Of a DNA stretch of 64,000 bases, positions 24,696 through 36,508 are shown in pieces (the first letter of the stretch is position 1; every line of letters starts with the position of its first letter). Source of the DNA: Corydoras sp. C115 (Eukaryota; Chordata; Actinopteri; Siluriformes; Callichthyidae); assembly GCA_019802505.1 (NCBI GenBank), contig JAFMOC010000059.1, positions 1,268,001-1,332,000 on the forward strand, given 5' to 3'. A program made the position numbers and the translations under genes. The notes beneath the pieces were generated by a model, which was not told the origin of the DNA, searched no databases, and worked only from the letters and a program-made list of their open reading frames with translations.

Positions 24696-25038
24696 GGGTG
24701 GCACAGTGGTTTAGTGGTTAGCATGTTCGCCTCTCAGAACTAGGGATTCCCGGTTCGAATCCCAATCTTGGTCGAGTTTCCATGTTCTCCCCATGTCCGC
24801 GTGGGTTTCCTCAGGGTTCTCCGGTTTCCTCCCACAGTCCAAAAACATGGATCAAGTCAATTGAGTTCTCCAAATTGCCCGATATAGAGTGTGTCTGTGT
24901 GTGAGTGTGTGCCCAGAGATAGATTGGCGCCCTGTCTTGGGTGTATCTGCCCAGCGCCGAGACGTTCTCGCCTGGATGGGCATGGGGAACCCCCCGAGAC
25001 CCTATTTAGAGGATAAAGCGGACGAGAATGGATGGATG
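24696..25038 (+). mobile_element. SINE-A, full length, with 15-bp duplication
   Basis: A box tggtttagtgg and B box ggttcgaatcc. Flanked by gacttaactaattct (24681-24695) and gacttaacaaattct (25039-25053), with one mismatch. Confidence 0.95.
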
Positions 25039-25054
25039 GACTTAACAAATTCTA

Positions 25055-25270
25055 AGTAAGGGTGGTTTGCTGGTGCAGCGTCTGCACTTCTGCTTCACAA
25101 CAAGTGGGTCATGGGTTCAATTATCAGTTGGCTGAAAGCAGATGGTTTCTGTGTGGAGTCTGCATGTCTTTCCTGTGCCTGTGTATTCTCCAGATATTCC
25201 AGTATTTTCCTATACTAACTATGAGGGCTGTACATGGTGCTCTCTTAGTGTCAGTTCCAAGTTTGGGTAA
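25055..25270 (+). mobile_element. tRNA-headed SINE, degraded
   Basis: Gctggtgcagcgtctgcact, then gggttcaattatcagtt (B box-like) and a DANA-like gtgtggagtctgcatg. Ends unclear. Confidence 0.5.
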
Positions 25271-25313
25271 ATATGAGGGTTGTGTCAGAAAGGGCAATCA
25301 ATGAAAAAATAGA

Positions 25314-25640
25314 AAGGTACAGTGGCTTAGTGCTTAGTATGTTCTTTTCTGAGCGCTGGGGATCCAGGTTTAAATTCCGTTCTGGGTGAAGGTTTTCTCT
25401 GTGTTATTTGGTTTCATCTCACACTCTGAAAACATGGATTCAAGGTAAATTGGCTGCTCTAAATTGCTGTACCTAAATTGCCCCTGTGTGAGTATGTGTG
25501 TTTCCAGGCTTATATTGGCGCTCTGTCCTTGCTGAATCTGCCCACCAACTGAAACGTTTCCACTGAATGGGCATCGGAACCCTCTAGTCCCTCCTGACCC
25601 TAGTCCCTAGAATAGGAATAAGCTGAGATGACTTAATAAA
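25314..25640 (+). mobile_element. SINE-A, divergent copy
   Basis: Head aggtacagtggcttagtgc, core aaacatggattcaaggtaaa, end aagctgagatgactta. Confidence 0.82.
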
Positions 25641-25649
25641 TAATTTAAA

Positions 25650-26000
25650 AAACGAGTAAAACCTCTTACATTTTAACTGCATACTGTTATGCAGCTTTTT
25701 AACTTGAGTACCAGTACCCTGGTCAACTAGTACTCGTCCACCTCAGCCAGTATATCATCTATCACACTTCAAGAGGTCGACAAAAGCTAAAGGCAAAAGA
25801 ACATAATAGATCTCACACATGTGCAGTACTTATCAGGGACAGCTTTTCAACCTGGATGTCTGGAGACTGGAGGCATCAACACTGTATAGTCATGGGGGAA
25901 AAAATTCCCCTTTTACAGAATTATTTTATTTCATAGGCGCAAATAACAGTGTTGTGGTCCTCAGGAATGTCTTTATACAGATATATAATCTCATGGGGAA
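25650..26000. other. Unassigned DNA
   Basis: No gene or repeat seen. Confidence 0.35.
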
Positions 26001-26002
26001 AC

Positions 26003-26240
26003 AAGACAGCATGGTGGTGAAGTGGTAAGCACTTTACAACAAGAATGCCGCTGGTTCGATTGCTGGTTGGGATGAACAAAGATCTTTTCTGTGTGGAGAC
26101 TCCAGGGACTTCAGTTCTCTTTTACAGATGACAAAAGATAAACTGGAGATACTAAATTACCCCTGTGACTGTACTGCTTGTACCTGCTGTCCCTGCCAGG
26201 AAATAGCCATTGATGCTGTCCTGATGTTAAACTCTTAAAG
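26003..26240 (+). mobile_element. tRNA-headed SINE (DANA-like), degraded
   Basis: Agcatggtggtgaagtggta (A box-like), ggttcgattgc (B box-like), tttctgtgtggagactccag. Ends unclear. Confidence 0.55.
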
Positions 26241-26388
26241 ACACAACAATTATAAATAACCAAAAACATAAATGATAAAATTAGTCATCATGAGCGGCAC
26301 AGCGTCTTAGTGGATCGTCTAAATGATGCCAGGAAACAGGACTCATTCATATACATTTGTAGTTTAATTTCAGGTTTATTTAAAGGGT

Positions 26389-27085
26389 GTGGTAGCTTAG
26401 TGGTTAAGATGTTTGGCTAACATTTACATTTACATCTAGTGATTTGGCAGATGCTTTTATCCAAACCGACTTACAAATAAGAGAACAACACGAAGTCTAA
26501 AACTAGCTACACTGTAGAATTACCAAACCTAATTATTATCCTATCCCATTACCCACTTTTTTTTAATTATTTTTTTTATATATCAAGTGTTTCTGAAAGA
26601 GATGTGTTTTGAGATGTTTTTTAAAGATGCCAAGTGACTCCAGCTCAGTGGTGAATGCTACAAAGTGAATATTAGCACCACGATGAGTTGGAATCACGAG
26701 TTGGAGTTTATTTAAAAAATATAGCGGGAAGGTAAGAGGGGGACAGATCCAGAAATGGTCCTGTAGGCTAGAGGCAGGGACTTGAATGCAAGCAGCTACA
26801 GGGAGTCAATAGAAAGAGACGAGTAGTGGAGTGACATGAGTTTGCTTGGCCTGGTTGAACACTAGTCAGGCTGCAGAGTTTTGAATCAGTTGTAGATGCT
26901 TGATTGTACAAGCTGGGAGGATTGTGGGTTGAAATCCCAGGTCCACTTGTTACCAGTATGGGTCCTTTAACAAGGCCCTTAACCCTCATTGCTCCAGGGA
27001 TGCTGTATGTAACTGTGTGTTCGGACCCCACACATAATTTGCTTTGAATTAAAGCATCTGCTAAATGACCAAATGTAATGTGATT
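26389..27085 (+). mobile_element. SINE-B split by an insertion
   Basis: The head (ggtagcttagtggttaagat) at 26389-26415 and the rest (gattgtgggttgaaatccca on to gaccaaatgtaatg) from about 26928 form one SINE-B. About 510 bp separates its A and B boxes. Confidence 0.8.
26416..26927. mobile_element. Insert inside SINE-B
   Basis: Begins acatttacatttacatc and ggcagatgcttttatccaaa, like a reversed SINE-B tail, then holds sequence with gtgttttgagatgt and ggtcctgtaggctagagg, which I recall from fish repeats. Its borders are approximate. Confidence 0.6.
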
Positions 27086-27200
27086 TATTTAGATACATTG
27101 TCTTAAAGCAGCTTTACAATTGTCAGTAGCGAAACTCCGTGCTATTTGTTCATGAAAAAAAAAAAGAATCCTTATAAGGATCCAATGCTACATGTGGGAC
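27080..27200. repeat. Fragment related to the 23669 element
   Basis: Gatttatttagatacattgt, then aaagcagctttacaattg. Confidence 0.5.
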
Positions 27201-27204
27201 TTAT

Positions 27205-29755
27205 CCTCTATGAGCAATCATGCAGTGTCAACAGGTATAAAGTGGTTGTCATATGTGTGTGTGTATATGTGTATTTCCATCTGCTCAGTCTCATAGATAC
27301 CAGTTTTCTTAAACTGTAGTGATAAACTGCATTGTTTTCACCAAACATTTTACCTTGTGACAAAACTGTATCAAACCACCTGCAGAAGGAATCAGTCTTT
27401 TCATGGGGCAACAACATGACTGAAGAAGTTGTTGCACACCAAGTTGCATCATCTTCAGAACGAGTTGGGTGCAGCTTCCTAATACCTTTAACTGGAAAAA
27501 AGCATGTTTTTAGTAGATAAGAGCAGATGAAAGAGTAAACAAGGTGTTTTTTTTCCTGGAAAGTTAAATGGATCTAAAATTATGGTTGTTTATTTTCAAA
27601 CTCTATTAAAGTTAATTAAGTGCAGCAACATTTCTATGAACATCAAAATCCAGTGTGCGGACCTTAGATGTACTTCATACCGTTTTGAAAAAAGACCCAT
27701 CAAGAACAAATTTCCTGCCCTCGTATTGCCCCTTGATCTATTAGCAGTTGTGTACCGCAATGAGAACCTGTACCCAATGACAAACAGCCAGTCGAAACAT
27801 TCAATACGCTATTGAGTAAGCGAGGCTGCCACTCATATCGGCTGCGTTGGAACTTGTTTTGTTTGCCGACATGCCATTTGTTACTGGTGCAGTCATTTAA
27901 ACCAAAGGCTGAGCAAAAGGATGATTGAATTTCATTGTGCTTTCATTACCCCCTCAATAGATCAATGCAGGCCCTTTATTTTATCTTTCTCTTAGCCATG
28001 CTCAGCACCGTCTGAGTAAATTGTTTCTGTTAAAGGTTATTCCAATCTTATGATCGAATTGAAGTACAGCAATGCATTTTTTTGTGTTGTAGCAAAATGC
28101 CATCCATCATGTCACAATGTTCAGGTTTTTTATAGGTATTTGCATTAACTGTCTTACTGGTCGAATTTAATAGTAAAAGTGATAGTGGAAATAGATTTAT
28201 CGCAAGAATGTGTTTCGAAGAGAACAGCGAGGGATTCGAATTGTACTCAAATGTGCACATACTAGAAATACGTAGCTTCTGTTTACCTGTAAAACTTAAG
28301 CTCTGTGTAATATGCATCTTTACATACAACACAATGACCCATATTATCACTAAAACAACCTATTTCCATATTCACACATGATCAGTTCATCATTCTAATC
28401 CACTAATTTTAGCATCCGCTATTTAAAATTCAGATGGATAAGGATGGGAGATGTTTTTTCATTGCACTGTGGTCTGTTGGAGATTGCGTGGCCCATTGAA
28501 CAACAGAGGGAAGATGGGATGTATTACTATGCATGTGACAAATAATATGTTATTTGATTTTGATATGGCACCAAGACCTCAGTTATAAAAAGAAATTCAA
28601 TACCGTCTTGTATAAAACCATGTTGCATGTAGGAGAAGTTTTGAATTGGGTTTGTAAGAGCGAAGCAATTTTTTCCTACTCAGCACCAAATAATGTCTGA
28701 AAAAAACTCTGGATTTAAAAAAATGTACACACATTTAGCCCACTTTCATTGATTTCATCTATTTGTTCTTTAGTCCACAGTCATGTGTCATATTACTGAA
28801 TTATACCGATTTAGTATAAATCATTAGTCCTTGTTCATAGCTTCACCTGTTTCCCTTCACGTGATCCCTTCCTAGTTATTATAAACTCTTCTTTTTCCCT
28901 CTTTTAGTTGGGTTATCTTCATATTTGCGTTCATAAATTGCGTTTGTCATGTGTGTGAGTTGATTAAATCAATATCAGCCTTTTTGTTTTTCCCATACTT
29001 CTTACCTGGCTACAGCCAGGTGCATAAAGCCCCTTTCCCTAGTTATTAATAATATAATAATATTTCCTAACTCTGTTTCACTCACACTCTAAAGTTTATT
29101 GGAGGATATAAATTTGTATGGTTTGAGCAGCAGAGCTCTAATAGTAAGGAGACTTGCTCTTTAGAATTAGGTAATAGAAATAGTACAAGCAAATAAAAGT
29201 CCATTAATGAGCAATAAATCATCGTATTCGTGGGTCACTTGGGTTATTTGTCTTTTATTTAAATCATTACTCTTACTCAGTAAATGATAAATCATACCAT
29301 GCAGGAGTTCGAATCGTATATGATTTGTGACAGCAACAAGGCTGCAAGACTGTAGCTTTCAAAAATGCATGAGTGTTCCCCACAAATTATGGTTTCCATA
29401 GCAACAATACTGCTGTTTTTTGTTTTACATCAGGGGTTTTATGTCCTTTTGTCTTGGTTTTCTTATACAGTATGTCAATTAGTTGTAGTCCCTCACCTGC
29501 CCCTTCATTTAATTAGACCCTTTAATTACACCAAATTCCAGCTTTATATTCTATAAGGTCGTACCTAGTTCTTGATTCGGGTTGTTTGATGTTAGTAAAT
29601 TGCTGTATAATTATAATTTGACCACAGGGACCCTGCCTCCTGTTTTTGTGAATTATGCTCTTTAACACTTGATTTGTTTCGTGTGTTTGTGAAATGTTAA
29701 TTAAATGCATATTTGTTGGCATTGCTCTCGATTTAATTGCTGTATTTTATAGTGT
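27205..29755. other. Repeat-poor AT-rich DNA
   Basis: About 2.5 kb without any repeat I recognise, apart from short (gt)n near 27250. The open frames up to 100 codons (28048-28350 minus) have no domain. Confidence 0.35.
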
Positions 29756-29768
29756 ATAATTCGGTGGA

Positions 29769-30113
29769 GGCGGCACGGTGGCTTAGTGGTTAGCACGTTC
29801 GCCTCTCAGCGCTAGGGATTCCCGGTTCGAATCCCAATCTGGGTGGAGTTTCCATGTTCTCCCGTGTCCGCATGGGTTTCCTCCAGGTTCTCCAGTTTCT
29901 TCCCACAGTCCAAAAACATGGATCAAGTTAATTGAATTATCCAAATTGCCCCATATAGAGTGTGTCTGTGTGAGTGAGTGTCCTCAGCGATAGATTGGAG
30001 CCCTGTCCTAGGTGTATCTGCCCAGCGCCCGAAACGTTCTCGCCTGGATGGGCATGGGGAACCACCCCCCGCGACCCTAATAGATGATAAATCGGAAGAT
30101 AATGGATGGATGG
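29769..30113 (+). mobile_element. SINE-A, full length, reference copy
   Basis: Starts ggcggcacggtggcttagtg, A box tggcttagtgg (29779-29789), B box ggttcgaatcc (29824-29834). The core shared with DANA/V-SINEs reads cccacagtccaaaaacatgg. Ends (atgg)n. Flanked by ataattcggtgga (29756-29768) and ataattcagtgga (30114-30126). Confidence 0.96.
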
Positions 30114-30126
30114 ATAATTCAGTGGA

Positions 30127-30400
30127 TGCAGTCGATTCCCAATAAAGACCCTAAAAATTAATAATTCAAATGTGCTTGCTGCTAAAACATTGCTACTAAC
30201 TATGTTCTACCACACATAAACATAAAGACAATAATAAGAAATTTAATGAGAATAAGACATTGATTACATGGAGTACAATTGTCTCTATTATCAAAATACC
30301 TATTACAAAAAAAAATTCACAAAACAGGTATTGATCAAAAATAATAGATATATTTTATATATATATATATAAAATATATTTCTTCAAAAATTTGACCTGA
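30127..30400. other. AT-rich spacer
   Basis: Contains (at)n around 30355-30380. No gene. Confidence 0.4.
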
Positions 30401-30401
30401 G

Positions 30402-30589
30402 GCGGCTCGATGGCTTAGTGGTTAGCATGTTCTCCTCTCAGCACTAGGGATTCCCGGTTCGAATCCCCATCTGGGTGGAGTTTCCATGTTCTCCCCATGT
30501 CTGCGTTGGTTTCCTCCAGGTTCTCCGGTTTCCTCCCACAGTCCAGAAACATGGATCAAGTCAATTGAATTCTCAAAATTGCCCCATAT

Positions 30590-30626
<37 letters not shown>

Positions 30627-30645
30627 CCAGCGATGGATTGGCGAA
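30402..30645 (+). mobile_element. SINE-A, 3' end replaced
   Basis: Complete head and core, then (gt)n at 30594-30624, ending at gatggattggcg, where a minus copy begins. Confidence 0.92.
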
Positions 30646-30912
30646 GAACTTTTAGGGCGCTAGACAGATACATCCAGGGCAGGGTGTTAATTCATTGCTG
30701 GGCACACACCAACTCACACACACACACACACACACTATATAGGGGGAATTCAGAGCAGCCAATTCACCTTGAATCAATGTTTTCGGGCTATGTGAAATAA
30801 CCGGAAACCTGGAGGAAATGCACAAAGACAGAGAACATGGGAAATTCACCCAGAATGGGATTTGAACCTGGATTCCCAGTGCTGAGAGTCAAACGTCCAA
30901 ACACTAAGTCTC
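30646..30912 (-). mobile_element. SINE-A, joined tail-to-tail to a plus copy
   Basis: Aagaacttttagggcgctag through (ca)n at 30714-30734 to aacactaagtctccc at the head. Confidence 0.87.
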
Positions 30913-30913
30913 C

Positions 30914-31075
30914 CTTCACACACTGTATGGGGCAATTTAGATAGCAGCAATTAAGTGCTGCCAATTGATCTTAAATCCATTTGGACTGTGGAAGGAAACT
31001 AGATGCTGTGGAAAACCCACACCCACAGAAGAAAAACATGGAAATTTAATCCATATCGGAATTTGAACCTTTTAA
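30914..31075 (-). mobile_element. SINE-A fragment, old
   Basis: Cacacactgtatggggcaat, then atttggactgtgga, to atatcggaatttgaacc. Confidence 0.75.
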
Positions 31076-31079
31076 TTTT

Positions 31080-32305
31080 TCAAAGTTAAAAGAAAAGTGA
31101 GAAAAGTGAGAAAAAGCTTAGTTTCAAAACTACAGCTACTGTAGTGACTAAATGCCACCGAAAGCCACTAATATCTTTAATCTTTAAAGAGTGACTCATT
31201 AAAGATGCCAGCTCATGGTGTAGTAAGCAGCCCAGAAGGAACTATTATCCAGTCAGGGCCAAATAAGGACTCTGTTTCTACGTCACCACTTGCTCCTAGC
31301 AGTTGTTAACTATATTTAATTTCCTGTTGATAAAACTTAAGTACCCTTGCACAGAGTTCTCTGTAATATTGTTTAAATATTACTGAAATCTCTCCTTGGG
31401 CAGATGTGCTTGGGCCAATTACAACATTATTTTCCATCTGTGTTGCTCAAAGAGTTACAGGGCAGGAAAAAATGATAATAAAGCACATATGTAGTAGTCC
31501 TTTGGGGATATGAGTAATGCCACTCTTTCCCATTTGCATCATCCTTGATATTTATATTCAACCTTCGTAAAATGACAATAATGATTATTTCCTACTCGTG
31601 TTTTAATATGGCTAAATTGCATGTTGTCAATAAGATTGCATTTAGTGTTATTACTTCTGTGCTGCATCCTGTTCACAAATGGCAATACAGCAAATCATAT
31701 CCGTGTAATATCTCTTTAGAGTTTATGAACGCAATTATGAATTTGTCTCCAGTACACTTATCATTGCTTTGTATTTTTTTTTATATATTCTCTGTGAAAA
31801 ATCGTGGACTGAAAGTGCATCAGCATCACAGCAGAGAGTTGAATGGGGTACGTCAGAGGAACAAATAGCCAACATCACCCTCTAAAGGCCACTCAAGGAC
31901 CCATTATGTTTCATTCTCGTTTCTTTATGTTTCTAAGAAAAAGACACACGTTTCTAATAAAGCCTGACTTAAATTGGTACAGAGTTTTTTATTCAATGCA
32001 ATGGTAAATACTTCTGAACAAGACATTAATAAAAAAAAAAGGTACTTAATAACGAATGATCATTGTGTTTTATAAAATAAGTCCAATGATTAAATATTGT
32101 TTCCAACAGAATGTAAAAAGAACATACTGTAAAAATAGCATTGAAAAATCACATATGAATAAACAACCATTTAAGCCTCTTGTTCGTTCCCACACACTGG
32201 CAACATACTTACCAGTGTACTAAGAGCCCTGAGAACAGAGAAATTTGAAAAGAACAAGCCAAATCACACATGAGCAGTAAGGTAAGGTGAGGACTTATGT
32301 GAGTG
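31080..32305. other. Unassigned AT-rich DNA
   Basis: No gene or repeat. The 107-codon frame at 31545-31868 is hydrophobic in its second half but has no recognised domain. Confidence 0.35.
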
Positions 32306-32309
32306 GACA

Positions 32310-32470
32310 GTTGATGCCGTGGGCTAGTGCTGTCACATTACAACAAGGTCCCGGGTTTAAGTCCCATGATGGTTGGCATGTTAGAGTTTGCATGTTCTCC
32401 CTATGTGTGGACAGGTTTGCTCCAGGAAATCCTGTGTAATCCTTAAGTCCAAAGAGTGAAGTGCAGGTAC
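32310..32470 (+). mobile_element. SINE (DANA-like), degraded head part
   Basis: Ggtcccgggtttaagtccca, then gagtttgcatgttctccc. Confidence 0.55.
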
Positions 32471-32559
32471 TAATTTGTATCTATCGTGCAGGAATGTAAT
32501 AGCTTGATTATTTTGTGACTTTTTTTATTTACAGTACCAGTTAACCATTTGTCCACACT

Positions 32560-33050
32560 GCCTTTTTTCTTCATTCTCTATTTCCTCCAATTACCATATA
32601 GATGGACTTTGTAGTTGTACAATTACAGACTGTAGTCCATCTGTTTTCTTTGTTGTTGTTAGTCCCCTGTTGGTTTACTGTTCTCTATTCGTCCGAAGCA
32701 TCACCGAACAGGTATCATTTGGGTGGTGGATTGTTTATTGTCAGTTCTGCAGTGACACTGATGGGGTGAGGGGGTTTTAGTGCAGCAGTGCTGCTGTAGT
32801 TTTATTTCTTCACCTCAGTGACACTGCTGGGATAGGAATAATGCACCCACCAAATGATACCTGCTTTGTGGTGGTACTGTTGGGGTCCTGACCATTAGAG
32901 AACAAAGTACAGAGTATGTACTGTAGAACACAAACAGATGGACTACAGTCTGGAACTGTAGAACTTCAAAGTCCATCTTTACTGTAAGTGGAACTGAGAA
33001 CATGGACAATGAGTGGAATAAAAACGAGGCCTGTCTTTGGGTACTGTAAA
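32560..33050. repeat. Foldback repeat (family P), both arms
   Basis: The left arm (gatggactttgtagttgtac, then gactgtagtccatctg and aacaggtatcatttgggtgg) is repeated in reverse complement in the right arm (caaatgatacctgctttgtg, then cagatggactacagtc and aaagtccatc). The two arms are separated by about 100 bp with a cagcagtgctgctg centre. An RNA copy could fold into a long hairpin. Confidence 0.88.
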
Positions 33051-33054
33051 AATA

Positions 33055-33760
33055 TGCTACCATTTTAACCTGATTATCCTGAACCCCTTGTACATATGAA
33101 CAAAGCAGTTTGTAAAAGCAGTCCCTTATTACTAATTCCTATTTTAGGATATTGACTGAAAGCTATCTTTATTGTAACAAAATCTTATCATAGTAATTTT
33201 TTCCTTAAATCAGTCCATACTGGTGCTATGGCTACCTCTTTATTTAATATGCTGCATAGCCGCTTTTGCAAAGATAACAGTTGAGAGTCTTCCACTGTAA
33301 TGCATAATAAGATTAGAAGTCACAGAGCAAAGGTATCTGAGATGATTCCTCGATACCGAATCTCTTGAGGTCCTTTATATTCTGAGCTTTCTGCTCGTGG
33401 ACGCTTCTTTTCAGCTTATCCTCCCGGTTTGGGACTGGGGACTGGCATATTTATGGCAAAGCCTTGATTCTTTGTTGATTTTGGGCTGTGTTTTGAATCG
33501 CAGTGCTGCTGGAAGATACCGCTGTGGCTCAGGTTAAGCTTTCAGACTCTTCTGTCAGGTTTTTATTTATTACCTGCTGGTATTCGATTGAGTGGATGAT
33601 ATTATGTATCCAAACATAAATTTCATATTCACCATCTTGCTTTCAGGTCTGAATGAAAAACTTTTTTTGTATCAAAGTCTTTACTAGTCTTGTCTGACCA
33701 TAGAAGAAGTCTGGAAAATTTTAGGTAGTGCCGCTTTATTTGTATTATGTCTTATGTCAT
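33055..33760. other. Unassigned DNA
   Basis: No gene or repeat seen. Confidence 0.35.
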
Positions 33761-33767
33761 TTTCTGT

Positions 33768-34032
33768 ACCTTAATCCTATACTGGGGTTGCCCATCAAGA
33801 GGAGAACATTTCAGGTGCTGGACCGATACAACCAGGACAGGGCGCCAATCTATCGCTGGGCACATACTCACTTACACAGAAACACACACTCAGTTTAGGG
33901 GGAATTTAGATGGAGGGGGAATTTAGATGGACACGGCGAGAACGATGGAAACTCCACCCAGATTGAGATTTGAACCTGGATCCCCAACGCTGAGAGACGA
34001 ACATGATAAATACTACGCCACTGTGCCATCTG
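33768..34032 (-). mobile_element. SINE-A copy, core partly deleted
   Basis: Taccttaatcctatactggg to gccactgtgccatctg. Confidence 0.87.
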
Positions 34033-34054
34033 AGCTGTAAAATGCAGTCTAACA

Positions 34055-34480
34055 ATGTGGTACGGTGGTGTGGGTGGAGTTACCATGTTCTCGCATAGAT
34101 TTTCTCCAATTTCCTCCTACAGTCCGAAAATATGGATTCATGGTGAATAGACTGCTATAAATTGCCCCTAGTGTGCCCAGCGATGGATTGGCGCCCTGTC
34201 CTGGGTCTGTCTGCCCAGCGCCCGGAATGTTCTCCCCTGGATGGGCATGGGGAACCCCACCGCGACCCTAATAGAGGATAAAGCGGGAGATAATGAATGA
34301 ATGAATGAAATTGCCCCTATATAGTGTGTATAAGTCTGTGTGAGTGAATGTATGTGTTCTCAAAATTGGATTGGCGTAGTGTCCTGGGTGTATCTGCCCA
34401 GCTCCCAAAACGTTCTCCCCTGATGGACATGGGGAACCCGCCCACTACCCTAATATAGGATTGAGCAGAAAATAATGGGA
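34055..34480 (+). mobile_element. SINE-A split by a short SINE-A
   Basis: The outer copy is 34055-34170 plus 34320-34480. Its reading is interrupted at aaattgccccta, which recurs at 34308-34319. Confidence 0.87.
34171..34307 (+). mobile_element. Short SINE-A nested in SINE-A, 12-bp duplication
   Basis: 137 bp beginning gtgtgcccagcgatggattg and ending (gaat)n. The exact repeat aaattgccccta lies at 34159-34170 and 34308-34319. Confidence 0.94.
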
Positions 34481-34679
34481 TGAGACAAAAAAATTGTTTC
34501 ATTTATTTGTTGGTTATGCTTGTGATATTGGCCAGTGGTATTACTGTAGCACCTTCTGGCAGGAGGGCATGATGGACTGTCTTCTGTAAATGGGAGATAA
34601 AGTCAGGAAATCAGGGCAATTAATGAGCCGCACCTGCATGTCATCTGTGTAACTAATTGTCTCTTTGTTCTGTTTGCAG

Positions 34680-34737
34680 TGAGAGGCGGAGACGAATCGA
34701 GCATGGCGAGCTGAATGGAACAGACAGGCCGATGGTG
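34680..34737 (+). other. Candidate 58-bp micro-exon (LDLR class B-like)
   Basis: The segment is preceded by a pyrimidine tract and acceptor (tgttctgtttgcag), with a branch-point-like taactaat, and is followed by a strong donor, GTG|gtaagt. Only one frame is open. It reads ERRRRIEHGELNGTDRPMV, which resembles the RIExAxLNGTxR part of YWTD repeats in LDL-receptor relatives. No partner exon is visible nearby, and 58 bp would be unusually short for such a domain. Chance is a real alternative. Confidence 0.25.
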
Positions 34738-35307
34738 GTAAGTCATGTCTGTGTCCATGTTGAGCTGAAAAGCTGGATTAATGATTCAATTGTGATAAAT
34801 GAAGTTCTTTTAAGTTCACGCCCTCACTGTCTTCAGTACTTACACAGTATGACCTCCCTCACACCTTGTACAACACAGCATTGTTTTAAGGGAACTATAC
34901 ATGGTCATACCATAAAACACCAAATATGAGAGAACCAAGACTCATCGGGAGACTTATCAATCATTGGAAGCTTGGTAGTTGTAAGAAGTTCAATATAATA
35001 ATAAGACATAGGTTATTGTAGCAGGGTATGTGTGTTAATTATATTTAATAATAGTCTTTAATTATCTGAGACCCCACAAGTGACTTCTGTTCCTCTGTGC
35101 TCCTGCTACATTATATATAGAGCTGAAGTAGGTTGTAGATTTAATAGTAATTAAAGAATGATTGACTTGAGTTAGTTATAACTGCAATGGAAGACAGCTG
35201 ATCCACATATGATGGAAAAAAAAACTTTGAGGTCATCACTGTAGCCTTATGAGACAGCGGATGTGTAATATTTTGTATTGATAGTATTTTTTAAGGTTTT
35301 ATACAGG

Positions 35308-35366
35308 GCATCAGGTGAGTCATTTGACCAGAGGGAGCATCAGGTGAGTCATCTGACCACAGAGGC
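35308..35366. repeat. Two-unit tandem repeat, about 30 bp
   Basis: Gcatcaggtgagtcatttga and gcatcaggtgagtcatctga, each followed by cca and an ag-rich end. Confidence 0.85.
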
Positions 35367-35546
35367 ATTAACCTACATGAGTCATTAGACATTCGTTATT
35401 TTATCTGAAGTAAATTACAAGTGCGAGAACCAAAGAGGTCATTAATTTACAACGTAATCAGCTGCACTGCAGTGTTATCAGTCCTGACCATTTGCTGATC
35501 TAAATACAATTGTTGACAGAATCTGTTTTGCAATGAATATTCACAC

Positions 35547-35900
35547 AGGGGCAGCATGGTAACAAAGTGGATAACACATCTGCCTCTCAGGGCTGCAGAT
35601 TCGAATCCTGATCATGTTTTTCCCACGGTGGGTTTCCTCCCATAGCCCAAAAACATGGATTCAAGGTGAATTGGCTGCTCTAAATTGCCTCTGTCTAAGT
35701 TGTCCCTGGGTAGTGTGTCTGTGTTTGAGTGTGAGTGTGTGCCCAGTGATGGATTGGCACCCAGTCCTGGGTGTATTTCTGAGTGCCCGAAACATTCTCT
35801 CTATGATGGGCATGTGGAACCTTCTCTTTCCAATACCACGACTCAACCACCACCACGACTCAAGTAGAGGATTATGCAGAAGATAATGAGATGAGATAAT
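35547..35900 (+). mobile_element. SINE-A, divergent copy
   Basis: Head ggggcagcatggtaacaaag, B box gattcgaatcc, end gaagataatgagatgagata. Confidence 0.87.
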
Positions 35901-35904
35901 ACAT

Positions 35905-36454
35905 TTTCTTCATAAACAAATGCAAAAAAAACACCTTAACACCAATTGCTATTTAATATTGGTGTTGCTGCATATTGAAAATCTGTTAAGCTTTTTGAGG
36001 TTTGCTTTGTCTGGAGTTTAAGTATGTTTTTTTTTCATATTTAACATAAAAATAACCAGCCAGGATTTTACACTTTTTAAGAGATAAACTGAGAAACTAA
36101 TAAAGATAACGAGAGTTGAGACCGGTCTCATTGCAGTGTTACAATCGCTTCTTAGTTTATCAATTTGAAGGTGCTGCATCAATAAATCACTGCTCAGGGA
36201 TATTACCTGAGAAGAAAAAGCAGCCAGGCTGTTTGAATTGATTTAGATAAACGGGTCAAATTGAGAACCAGGATGTGAGAGGAATGAAGTGCAGCAAAGT
36301 GCCAGAGCAGAGAATTTTAATCCCTTACTTCTATCCTGCATGAGAGGGTACGAGAACCGCTGTTCGCTTCAAGAGCAAAATCCCTCTTGAAAACAAAATG
36401 ACATTTCGTCAGGCTTTTTTGAATGATAGGGAAGTGTGTAGTTGGAAAGTGTAT

Positions 36455-36508
<54 letters not shown>

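Larger units (their letters stand above)
34500..35545. other. Mostly unassigned DNA around the exon candidate
   Basis: Apart from the 58-bp candidate and a two-unit tandem repeat at 35308, no feature is recognised. Confidence 0.35.

Noticed and set aside
29769..29841. tRNA gene-like A and B boxes at SINE-A and SINE-B heads
   Set aside because: They lack a full cloverleaf and continue into the SINE body; they are retroposon promoters.
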